From Irineochytrium annulatum (lineage: Eukaryota; Chytridiomycota; Chytridiomycetes; Chytridiales; Chytridiaceae): DNA of 23,683 bases. The position numbers were made by a program, and so were the translations under genes. Within the stretch, counting starts at the first letter, position 1, and every line of letters starts with the position of its first letter. Positions 9,001 to 17,870 of this stretch are shown here, piece by piece. The notes under the pieces are model-generated. The model was given only the letters and a program-made list of their open reading frames with translations, did not search any database and had not been told where the DNA came from. Where the stretch lies: assembly GCA_027600665.1 (NCBI GenBank), contig JADGJL010000366.1, positions 1 to 23,683 on the forward strand, read 5' to 3'.

Positions 9001-10317
9001 TAAAACCCACCTTTTGGTTCCAAACTGCTCCCAAATTCGAAAATATTCTCGGAGTTAACGCTATTGCGCTCTATTTCATCCTCGTCGCTTTCGTAGCTCT
9101 GACGGGATGCAGGACGGGGCCGATGCTCGATAGCTTGTACTGAGACTGTCAGAAAGTGATTGAGAAACCGAAATTACCCCTTGGGTTCATTATGCTGCCA
9201 CCCGTCGTGGGGTTCCGCGTTTGATCGTGCGCGAAGTTCTCAAGCTCCTCATAGTACGCATCATAAAGAATCTCAAGTTCCTCTTCAATCACAGTTCTAA
9301 AACCCAGATTAAAACCAAACAACGTCGGGCCCATATATCCAACCTTTTCCGTCCGCACACGGAACAGGCGCAAGTTTGCTTTTGCTGTTCTTTCATCTTC
9401 CGAAGCACGGCCTCCTTCTCGAGCTTAACCAGCGCCCTCCGCTCCGTCTCCCCGAGTTGTAGCCAAAACTCCCGGATCCGCTGCTTCTCCTCCGCATCCG
9501 ACTTGAACCAAATGTCTGGCGCTTGCTGCAACGGCTGAACGACCTGCTGGACAGTCCCTTGCACGACAGCACCCTTCTTCTTCTTCTTCCCCCTCTTCTT
9601 CTTCGCCGACGCCCCAATCCCTTCCACGTCGTCGAGGAAATCGTCATCGTCGTCCGACAGGATCTCCGCCGCCGCCGACGTGGCCAGGACACGATCCCTA
9701 ATCGTCGTTGGGTGCGGCGGTGGGGTCGCGGCGTGGTGCGTGTGGTTGTGGGCGTGATGGCTGTTCCCGTAGGCGTGGTGGGCGTGGGTGTGGGCGTGGG
9801 CGTGTGAGTGATGATGTTGGTGGTGGGTGTGCGCGTGATGCGTCGATGCGGCCCCTGCCGCGTGCCCGTTCGCCCCCTCGTAAACGGCGTCGTCGCCGTA
9901 GTCCCCGTCGACGTGACTCATCCGCTTCCCCTTATTCTTCTTCTTCTTCCCTTTCCCGTCCGTCGCCGGATCGTTAGGTTGTTGATGATGTCCTTGCATT
10001 GCGTTGGGGCTCGGGATCACCATAGGAGATGATTGGTGATGCGGCGATGCGGGTACGGGGACGTGCGCCAATGCTAGTGGAGGAGCCGGGGCAGGAGGTG
10101 TGGGTGCAACAAGTGTCGCTTTTAATCGCTCCGGGCTAGACGAAGCTGAGACTGGTGGTCCGGCTACTGAAAGATTAGCTGGTTGCGTGGGGACTCGTGG
10201 GGTGACGGTGTGCAGGATAGTGGCAGATTTTGTTCCGTCCTTGTTCGCAATCACCATGCGCTGTTGATAGGTTTCCGGTAATATTTCAGCTCGCGCCGGC
10301 ATGCGAGTTGTCAGCAT
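6075..10317 (-). CDS. NST1: NST1-like stress-response protein
   Basis: Nst1 was named in yeast for a negative effect on salt tolerance. Nine exons on minus: 10317-9344, 9296-9178, 9145-9011, 8963-8761, 8711-8491, 8448-8341, 8297-6421, 6358-6140 and 6085-6075 (1288 residues). Order: His-rich tract (about 160-195), Asp cluster (about 221-230), Lys cluster (239-248), then the conserved core: [20 protein letters not shown] (268-287), Cys-rich [10 protein letters not shown] (316-325), [34 protein letters not shown] and [20 protein letters not shown] (480-499). A very charged Glu/Arg/Lys helix (about 500-714), polyglutamine of eight (717-724) and a long Pro/Gln-rich, then Gly-rich, disordered tail follow. 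Two junctions are ambiguous but frame-neutral: the donor at 8760 could shift to 8748, and the acceptor before 9145 could move to 9139. The last coding exon is 11 nt. Confidence 0.9.
7886..7909 (-). repeat. Polyglutamine tract within NST1
   Basis: Eight consecutive Gln codons, a CAG/CAA mixture on the minus strand, follow the charged helix of the NST1 protein. The CAA interruptions should limit length instability. Confidence 0.85.
9730..9842 (-). repeat. His-rich low-complexity segment within NST1
   Basis: On plus this reads as a G/T-rich run of gtg, gtgg and gcgtg units. On minus it encodes His, Ala and Thr, with more than half of about 36 residues being His (for example [17 protein letters not shown]). 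Low-complexity coding DNA of this type often varies in length between strains. Confidence 0.8.
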
Positions 10318-11619
10318 TTTCAAGCTCCCCGCGGGAGCCTCCTTTCAGATGCGACCGCGCGCCCCGAGCCAGAGGTCCGTTTTAAAAAGTTGATGCTTCC
10401 CTGCTGTCCACGAGCGGACCACGTCCGTTATAGCTCGGACAACCGAATTCCAACAAGCCGTATTAGGATCGCCACACAGTGCACCGCAATCTGCTAGGTC
10501 AGCATCGTTAAATACGGAATGTGGACAGAAGTGGGGTTGCTTCGAGAGTAAAGAGTGAGCGTCCACAATCCTAATTCCCGTCCGGCGTCCAAGGTGGCCT
10601 CAACAAGCATCCAGGCCCGATACAACCAACATTCCTCCCCCGCGTGTCACCCTGACGCCGGGATCTCGCCCGCACCGCCTGGCGGCCGCAGCAGAGCAAA
10701 ATCGGAGGCGACCCTTTCACCACCGATCCCAGCCCTCGTCCACCACCACGCCGACCGGGTCGTCTGGAGTTCATGACGAGAAGCCAGGCGCAGCTTCCAC
10801 CGAGTCCGACCGGATTCGGCCGCCTCCACCAAGCACGAAAGCCGCCAGTCCCCGCCGGCTGCACCACCGCCTGGCGCTTCCAGTCCATCCCCACCATGCA
10901 TGCAATCCCGTCAGGTCCATTCCAAGCATAGAATACGGGATAGGAAGACATCGGGGTGCAGGGATGTCGGCAAGCACCTTAAGAGCAGCGAAGGTTCCGC
11001 TCGAAACGCCAGCGCAGAGGAAAAATCTGGCGAGTGTTGGTCGGCAAGGAGAAAGACCTGCACACACTGAGGACGGGTAGCTCGGGGTACTGGATCCAAA
11101 AGGCAGCCGTCGACCTCGGAGACCTCGTACTTGCAGCCTCGACGCGAAGGATAATTCGTTTTTGGACCAAACCCCTTCTTCAGGCTCCTATCTGAATCAT
11201 CAGCATCGCGGTCAGCTCGTTCATCTGTTTAAACGAGCACTGGAATCTCTTGGAAGACGAATAAACTTTTTCCGGATCTCACAGTGGTGAGTCTGGCGAT
11301 ACGTTTCTTGCAACCGCATGATTCCTGTTCCAGCAAACCGCTGCCGACTCCTGTATATATTCGCGCATATATACAAAAGCCGACATGGCGAAGACTGCCC
11401 ACTTTAAAAAGCGGTGTCTAGGATAACGAATCGTAGTTTTTTGTAAAGTAACGTAAATCATTGTTCGCAAACACGGTCATTCATCCAAATCATCAGCAAC
11501 AGCGTACGGCTGGTAGTATCATACGAGCAGCTTGGGAGGGTCGGCCTTCCACTGCACGGCGCCAAAACACCCAATTCATCAGCGAGTCATCTTTTTTTGC
11601 CATCCTCTCCAACAGCATC
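10318..11619. other. 1.3-kb divergent intergenic region (NST1 / eIF2-gamma)
   Basis: Both flanking genes start here, NST1 leftwards and eIF2-gamma rightwards. The left two thirds (about 10560-11080) is G/C-rich and open in more than one frame on both strands, including a plus frame open from about 10560 to 11080 that has no early ATG. None of these translations resembles a known domain. The right third is more A/T-rich and carries a TATA-like inverted repeat at 11352-11375 and a pyrimidine stretch (ctttttttgccatcctctcc) shortly before the eIF2-gamma start. I call no gene here, but a non-coding transcript cannot be excluded. Confidence 0.45.
11352..11375. promoter_or_regulatory. Inverted repeat with TATA-like arms upstream of eIF2-gamma
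   Basis: TGTATATAT (11352-11360), a 6-bp spacer TCGCGC, then ATATATACA (11367-11375): perfect 9-bp inverted arms about 245-270 bp upstream of the eIF2-gamma ATG. It could be a TATA-type promoter element or a dimeric factor site. The function is inferred from position and symmetry. Confidence 0.4.
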
Positions 11620-13190
11620 ATGGCCGAAGTAGTGGACATTGACCCGTCGAAGCTCAACCCGCTCTCGCCGGAGGTCATCTCCAAGCAGGCCACGATCAAC
11701 ATCGGTGCGTTTTTCATTACGATCTCTCTAGAATTGCGGGAAACTGACTCGGCGAATTAGGCACGATCGGCCATGTCGCTCACGGCAAGAGTACGGTCGT
11801 GAAGGCGATATCAGGCGTGCAGACCGTTCGGTTTAAGAACGAGCTGGAGAGGAACATCACGATCAAGCTGGGATACGCAAATGCAAAGGTCAGGCGTAAT
11901 GGTTGGGTTCGATTAGTGACCGTCGTTTAGATATTCAAATGCGACAATGAGAAGTGCCCGCGTCCCGGATGCTACAGATCTTATAAGAGTGACAAGGAGG
12001 AGGGGTTCGCGTGCGATCGGGCTGGATGTCTGGGGAAGATGAGGCTGCTCAGGTGAGTTAACCTGCCTGGAATCCGCGACGACCCCGCTGATACGCTTCA
12101 TCAGGCATGTCTCCTTCGTCGACTGTCCCGGGCACGACATTCTCATGGCCACTATGTTGAACGGGGCCGCCGTCATGGACGCCGCCATTCTCCTCATCGC
12201 CGGCAACGAGTCCTGCCCTCAACCCCAGACTTCTGAGCATTTGGCCGCGATAGAGATCATGAAGCTTCAACACATCCTTATCATCCAGAACAAAGTTGAC
12301 CTCATCAAAGAATCCGCCGCCGAGGAGCACCACGCCTCCATTCTGAAGTTCGTCAAGGGCACCGTCGCCGAGAAGGCGCCCATCATCCCCATCTCCGCAC
12401 AGCTGAAGTACAACATCGACGCCATCAACGAATACATCGTGAAAAACATCCCCGTCCCCATCCGGGACTTCACGTCCGATGCCCGGCTGATCGTCATCCG
12501 TTCGTTTGACGTTAACAAACCTGGCGCGGAGGTGGCGGACCTCAAGGGCGGTGTTGCGGGCGGGTCGATTTTGCGCGGGGTACTTAAGGTCGGGGATGAG
12601 ATCGAGGTCCGGCCGGGTCTTGTAACGAAGGACTCGGAGGGGAGGTTCAAGTGCAGGCCGATTTTCTCCCGGATCGTGACGCTGGCGACGGAGGACAACG
12701 AGCTGAAGTTTGCCGTGCCCGGAGGTCTAATCGGTGTGGGCACGAGGATCGACCCGACGATTTGCAGGGCTGACCGTCTCGTCGGTCAAGTGTTGGGCGT
12801 TGTCGGGAAGCTGCCGGCGATCTACGCGGAGATTGAGATCAACTACTTCCTTCTCCGGAAACTGCTCGGTGTCAAAACGGAGAACAAGAAGCAGGCGAAG
12901 GTCGAGAAGCTGACGAAGAACGAGGTGCTCCTTGTAAATATCGGGTCGACGTCTTGCGGGTGCAGGGTTATCGGTGTGAAGGCCGATCTGGCGAAGATTT
13001 CGCTGAACACCCCGGCGTGCACGGAGGTCGATGAGAAGGTCGCTTTGTCCCGGAGAATTGACAAGCACTGGCGGTAAGTCTCTCCTTAGCTTTTCAATGT
13101 TGAAATCCTGCTAATTGTGTTTTTCTTAGTTTGATCGGGTGGGGTAAGATTATTCGTGGCACCACCATTCAACCGGACAACAGCCGTTAA
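11620..13190 (+). CDS. GCD11: Translation initiation factor eIF2 subunit gamma
   Basis: The GTP-binding subunit of eIF2, which carries initiator Met-tRNA to the 40S ribosome. Five exons: 11620-11704, 11761-11888, 11931-12052, 12105-13073 and 13130-13190 (454 residues). Visible motifs are G1 GHVAHGKST (32-40), switch 1 [15 protein letters not shown], and a zinc-binding insertion with Cys at 75, 80, 85, 99 and 104 ([10 protein letters not shown]). G3 DCPGH (118-122), G4 NKVD (174-177) and G5 SAQ (209-211) follow. Domains II and III follow, with [24 protein letters not shown] and the family-typical end [14 protein letters not shown]. The length is slightly below human (about 470) and clearly below yeast Gcd11 (527), because the N-terminus before [20 protein letters not shown] is short. 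The first intron falls two codons before G1. The model keeps frame throughout. Confidence 0.97.
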
Positions 13191-13262
13191 AAGAAAAATA
13201 CATCAGGGCATCGGTGAAATGAGTGATTTGGTAATTGCTTGTTGATGTGAGCAAGGCACTTC

Positions 13263-13268
13263 AATAAA
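13263..13268 (+). terminator. Candidate polyadenylation signal for eIF2-gamma
   Basis: AATAAA lies 73 nt after the eIF2-gamma stop codon, in the 189-bp gap before the next gene. Position and sequence fit a canonical poly(A) signal. Confidence 0.5.
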
Positions 13269-13379
13269 ATAGTTAAATTGCAACATGACCTCCTCAATGC
13301 GATCGCATGAAAGCAAGTTTGACCCATCGCAGATCTTTCACGTCCCGTCTTTTTACGACCTCATTCAGTACATCGTCGT

Positions 13380-15877
13380 ATGGCCTCATCGATTGAATCC
13401 AAGTTACATCAGAGCTTGGCGAATGTGTCCGCTCCAAGCCCCGTCTCGATGGCGGGATCCACCAGGCTTCCAGCTGTTTTAGAGGTCTCAGACCAGAATC
13501 TCAAAGGTGTGTTCTGCATGATGATGTGTCTTGGAAGCCATTCTTACACTGCCGGAAGGCGGTCATGCCCTAAGGAAGATGAAGAAGTTTTGCGACGAGC
13601 TTTACGCCTTGAATTCATGTGAGTGCTGCCGTACTTTTTCGTATCCGGCGACAGCTTTGACCCCGGCTCCGTTTAGCTTACCAGGATGAAATCAAGAGAG
13701 TAAATCAGATGGTTAGGCACATGGCAGCACAAAAGTCCATTCTGGAAGGTATAGCTTTTGTTCGAAGTCATGCCCATCTAAGACCCTGTGCAGCGGAACT
13801 TCAAGAACGGAATGACCGAATTGCTGTCTTGAAGCGGAATGAGGATTCGGAGGAGCGAAAAGATCGGACACAGTGCGTCTATGTTGGAAAGTCGTCTGTT
13901 AGACTGGAAGCTAATGCCGGCTTTTTGTAGGGAGGAAGTTGAGAAGCTTTTGATACTGGAGACGCAGAGACGGCTTAAGATGGAGGCGGAGGCAGACTCG
14001 TTGGTGGTGCAACTGAAGGTCTCAAAGGAGGAGACTGAGAACCTTAAGCAGTTAGTTGTCGACGTTACCTGCCCTTTGCCGTCGCTCCCCGCTGATACAT
14101 CCTCCGCAGGTCCATAATCACGCGAGGAGATATCAGAGAGAAACAGGAAAAGATAATTGGGGAGCAGAAGGGGAAGATCGGCGAGTTAGAAGATCAGATA
14201 AAGTGAGGAGTCGTGTTCGATGCGGGGCTCAGCGCGAAGTAACATTTTACAATCAGGAACTTCGAGTTCGACATTGATGAGATGAGGGTGAGCGTTGTGC
14301 GGTATCATCAGCGGAACGACGATTTGGAGTCGCAGATGAAGTCAGTCGTTACAAGTCATTCTGTCGCCAACCGCTGACCTATGATTTTAGGACAATTTCT
14401 CAGAAAAACGAATTTCTCGCGCAAATGGAGGCGACATTTAGGGAGGAGAACACTGCTTTGCAAAAGAGATTGAGGTGTGTAATGACTCAAGCGACACCTT
14501 CTTCTAATGATGTTCGATGCTGCAGAGAACTCATCGAGGCGAACAAGGAAGTAACTGGCAACTATCAAGCGATTAAGAAGAATCACGACTTGAAACGGAG
14601 CGAATTCGAGGAGCTTGTCACGGAGCTGGAGGAGGCGAAGAACGCTTGCCAGCTTGCAATAGTGCGTAACTTCCCTGCGCTCTTTCAAAGTACTCTCAAT
14701 CTCAGCTGCTAACACGACAAATGTATTTTACAGAGGCAGAAGAAAGCCATTCAAATCGAGCTCGCGACGGTTATTAAACAACGGCAGGAGCTCAGCGATA
14801 AGAACAAAGCCATGGAGAATCTGCTGGCAAGGAAAGAAAAGGATATTTCGGAGCTGCTGACCAAAGTCAACGACACCATCAACGACTACGAGCTAAAGCT
14901 TGAGCGGAAAGAGGAGCAAATGTGGGCCATGAGTTTGCAGATGTCCGAAGGTAAACAGCAATGCTGCTGTTCATGCGAACTCCACGTAATTTTGACAATT
15001 GTGGCAGCCGAGTCGCAGAAGAACCGTAACCACATCAATATTGATCCCGATTTTATTAACGACATTGAGAAGAAGTGGCAAGGTCTGTCTACCGCGCAAT
15101 GTTTCTCTGTTCTCGTAACATCGGTGTTTAGCTAAGGAGAAGAATCTCCAAAGCGAGATAGAAAGGCTTGCCGCTTCTCTCAAGACGAAGGATCAGTCAA
15201 TCGAAGGTACGTCAGAAATTTTTATGCGTTAGCACCTTCAACGCCGGATTAGAATTGTCGAGCACCGTCGCCGAGCTTCAGAAGAAGCAGTTCCAGCCTC
15301 GCATGGAGCGTCTGAAGGCAATCGAGAAGGATATCAAAAGCCGGATGGAGGAGTATGCTCTAGCGGAGGAGCGCATGGAGGTAAACGTCACAAACTCTGT
15401 CCTATACCTTTGGGATTGTCGCGAAGTCTAAAGATGGTTTGCTAGACCGGCTTCCTATGCCCGAGGGACCTGCAATGCTTCAAGATCCCGATGACGTTGA
15501 TTCCTTGCGGGGTGCGTGCTTACCCTTACACTTCCCTTGCATGACGCCATGTAATAACGTCCGCGTCCAGCACACCTACTGCAAATGCTGCATAGACTCC
15601 CTGAAAGAGGAGAACTACAACGTCATCAAATGCCAAGTCTGCAACGTACCCGTCGAGCACGTCTTCAGGAACGAGCAGGTATGTCGCGTTTCAACAATAA
15701 ACATCTCGATTTAAGCGCAAATATGTTTTAGCTCGAATCCGTCGGAGAGCAGTTTGCCCGTAGGAAGACCCTCACGGTGTCGTTCCTGGAATGGTAAGCG
15801 TCAGCGGCTACGTTATTTGGCAATACTAACTTCGCTGCAGGATCAAAATGTTGAAGGTGTACTTGCCAGACGCATAA
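13380..15877 (+). CDS. Coiled-coil protein with C-terminal RING-type zinc finger (candidate E3 ligase)
   Basis: I do not recognise the family. Seventeen exons: 13380-13506, 13559-13618, 13677-13748, 13794-13872, 13931-14050, 14110-14202, 14257-14340, 14391-14474, 14526-14661, 14734-14950, 15008-15082, 15132-15206, 15253-15380, 15446-15511, 15571-15678, 15732-15793 and 15841-15877. They give 540 residues in a single frame. Residues about 50-450 are almost continuous heptad-like coiled coil rich in E, K, Q, R and L. Residues 455-496 form a RING: C455-P-R-D458, P-C471-G-H473-T-Y-C476-K-C-C479 and C493-Q-V-C496. The second metal position is Asp458 instead of Cys. A short conserved-looking tail (EWIKMLKVYLPDA) ends it. 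By analogy with coiled-coil RING proteins it may be a ubiquitin ligase that oligomerises through the coiled coil. Introns are 45-72 nt. An upstream ATG at 13285 is in another frame and ignored. Confidence 0.82.
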
Positions 15878-16169
15878 TGAGTTCGGCCTCAATAACTCCA
15901 CTTGTCCATGCGCGCGTTCTTTAGCTTCCCACTTTGTTGCAATACCTCATAACCGTGCGGAAATCAAGTGGGGAATCTTTGCGATGTATATCGCAGAAGA
16001 CGTAGTTTTGGAATTGACTTTACAAGCGTTCAGTAATCATGTCTCGTATTAAAGTAAATGCCTCGACCTATAAGTAAAGCGCTAAAAGGTTTGAAGGCGC
16101 AGAGTAAGAATATCAGACCGCACTAAGCAAACACGGAGCAGTCGTCAAATACGCGGCATATCCATCATA
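15878..16169. other. Intergenic, between RING gene stop and cyclin H start
   Basis: A 292-bp gap between two plus-strand genes. It should hold the RING gene 3' UTR, with a possible ATTAAA signal at 16048-16053, and the cyclin H promoter. No TATA box stands out and no coding frame was recognised. Confidence 0.4.
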
Positions 16170-17497
16170 ATGCAGATGCATGTGCAGTCCTCGAAGTACC
16201 GGGGCTTCTGGCATTTCCCGCGTGGGAAAGGCCTTCAGGAGAAGCGAGAGGAAGTCAATGCCGACGGTGTTGCGAGGGTGAAGGCGGCGATGCGAGAAGA
16301 GTGCGAGCTGGCCGGCAAGGTACGCTTTTCGTCACTTCAAGCGAAGCTTCGGCGACGTGGGCGACGTACGAAGCTGATCCTGGCGTTCTTTCACGTTTAA
16401 TTCCTTTGGTACACAATCAGGACCCGCCGGCGCTTGAAGACGCGTCGTTTATAAACGCGGAGGAACAGCTGACGCTCTGCAAGTTTTATGAGACGAAGAT
16501 ATCCGATTACTGCCGCGTCTTCAAGTTCGACACCGACGGGACGGTTCAGGTGAAGCCCATTTGACATCCTTCCTGTCCTTTGATAGTGGCTAACCTTCGC
16601 TCAGTCGACAGCCATCACCTTCTTCAAGCGCTTCTACCTCGCCAATACTATTATGGACTACGACCCGAAGCTCATCCTCCTCACCTGCCTCTTTCTCGCC
16701 GCAAAAGTCGAGAACGCGCATATACCCCTTGCGGATTTCCTTGCCAAAGTGCCTAAGGCGCCGGCGCCGCAGACCATCCTTGACCTCGAGTTCGTTCTTT
16801 GTAGGGGTCTGCAGTTCCAGTTTATGGTCGTGAACTTGAAGTGGCCCTTGCATGGACTATTTCTTGATATGCAGGTTTGCATGTCTATCGTGAGATGCAG
16901 CTGATGTTTGTACAGGCATATCTGCTAGCAAAACACGGCCAGCTGAAGCCCCAGGATCTAAAAGAAGATTTTGCGAAGCTGACAGAGACATACCTGACAT
17001 CTCAAAAGCTTGCGATTCTCTCCCTCCACTCCGACCTCTCCCTCACCCACTACCCGTCCCAGGTCGCAATGGCCTGCCTCCTTCTCGCATCGAACGGGAC
17101 AAATTTTCGGGCCGAGGTGGAAAGATATGTGACTTTCCGACTGGAGGAACCCCTTGGGGAGCCGGAACGGGTGGTGGAGCTGAAGGTATTGATGGAGGAG
17201 GTTGTGAAGTCGATCGAGATTGTGCGGGGTTGGCAGCCGGTGAAGAGCGAGGCGAAGAGGATCGATGATAAGCTGGCCGGATGCAGGAACCCGGAGTTTG
17301 TTGTGGATTCGGGGGTGTAAGTAATTGTTGCGTGCGTTATTCTTGCAGCCCCTGACTTTGTATATATTAGGTACAAGAAGAGAAAGCAGGAGGAGGTGGA
17401 GGAAAGGGAAGCAAAGCGGCAGAAGAAGGTGAAGAAGGAGGAGACGGAACTTGAGGCGGTGGAAACGGTCATGGATGCCCCAAAAGGCGAGCGGTGA
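16170..17497 (+). CDS. CCL1: Cyclin H (CDK-activating kinase / TFIIH subunit)
   Basis: Regulatory partner of CDK7/Kin28 in the CAK module of TFIIH, which phosphorylates the RNA polymerase II C-terminal domain. Five exons: 16170-16319, 16421-16549, 16605-16874, 16916-17316 and 17371-17497, giving 358 residues (human 323, yeast Ccl1 393). The N-terminus has the cyclin H hallmark SSKYRGFWHFPRGKGLQEKR (7-26). Cyclin box one follows: EEQLTLCKFYETKISDYCR, TFFKRFYLANTIMDYDPK and LTCLFLAAKVENAHIPLADF, then ILDLEFVLCRGLQFQFMVV. Box two includes YPSQVAMACLLLAS. The C-terminal helix is followed by a Lys/Glu-rich tail (YKKRKQEEVEEREAKRQKKV) resembling a nuclear signal. Introns are 101, 55, 41 and 54 nt. 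The last two boundaries are fixed by frame. Confidence 0.93.
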
Positions 17498-17870
17498 CAT
17501 GATCTTACTTTGCACTGAGGGATAGTTAGCTCGAGTATTCAGATTTAATTGGCAACTGGAATATTATATACCCAGCTTCTGGTGCTTTCAAAGAGTTTCG
17601 AGCCATTCAGCATAAACCCAAGCGGACATGATAGTCTGCTCTGAAATCTCAGCGGGCCGATCTCCAAGCAGCCTAGCTAAGGTCCGCCGACGACCTAGCA
17701 GCCGCCAGCACGTCTTCATAAACCCGATCTACTCATCCGTGCCGCCCACCGTTGTTCGCGGACCGCAACCCTGCAGACCCGAGGTCGTCCCACGCCGAAT
17801 CCGCGATCTCACCGAGCCGTTGTCGCCCGCTACTATTTAAATCCTATCCGGAGAACTCGCCATTCTTACA
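17498..17870. other. Intergenic, between cyclin H and the F-box/ankyrin gene
   Basis: A 373-bp gap between two plus-strand genes. It should contain the cyclin H 3' UTR (A/T-rich around 17530-17575) and the promoter of the next gene. A TATTTAAA element lies at 17834-17841. No further coding or RNA gene was seen. Confidence 0.45.
17834..17841 (+). promoter_or_regulatory. TATA-like element before the F-box/ankyrin gene
   Basis: TATTTAAA sits 30 bp upstream of the ATG at 17871, in an otherwise C/G-rich stretch. If used as a TATA box, transcription would begin very near the start codon, giving a very short 5' UTR. Confidence 0.4.

Noticed and set aside
10571..10951. 126-codon minus-strand frame in the NST1/eIF2-gamma gap
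   Set aside because: Trp/Arg/Gly-rich translation typical of antisense G/C-rich DNA. It overlaps several equally long frames and has no domain.
13285..13380. Upstream ATG as an alternative start for the RING gene
   Set aside because: The frame from 13285 is not the frame of exon 1 (offset of 95 nt) and no splice site joins them sensibly. It may be a short upstream reading frame.
13562..13622. Reading exon 2 of the RING gene as EDEEVLRRALRLEF
   Set aside because: Using the later AAG acceptor gives a phase clash with exon 1. The earlier acceptor at 13558 gives GGHALRKMKKFCDELYALNS and keeps one frame through the next exons.
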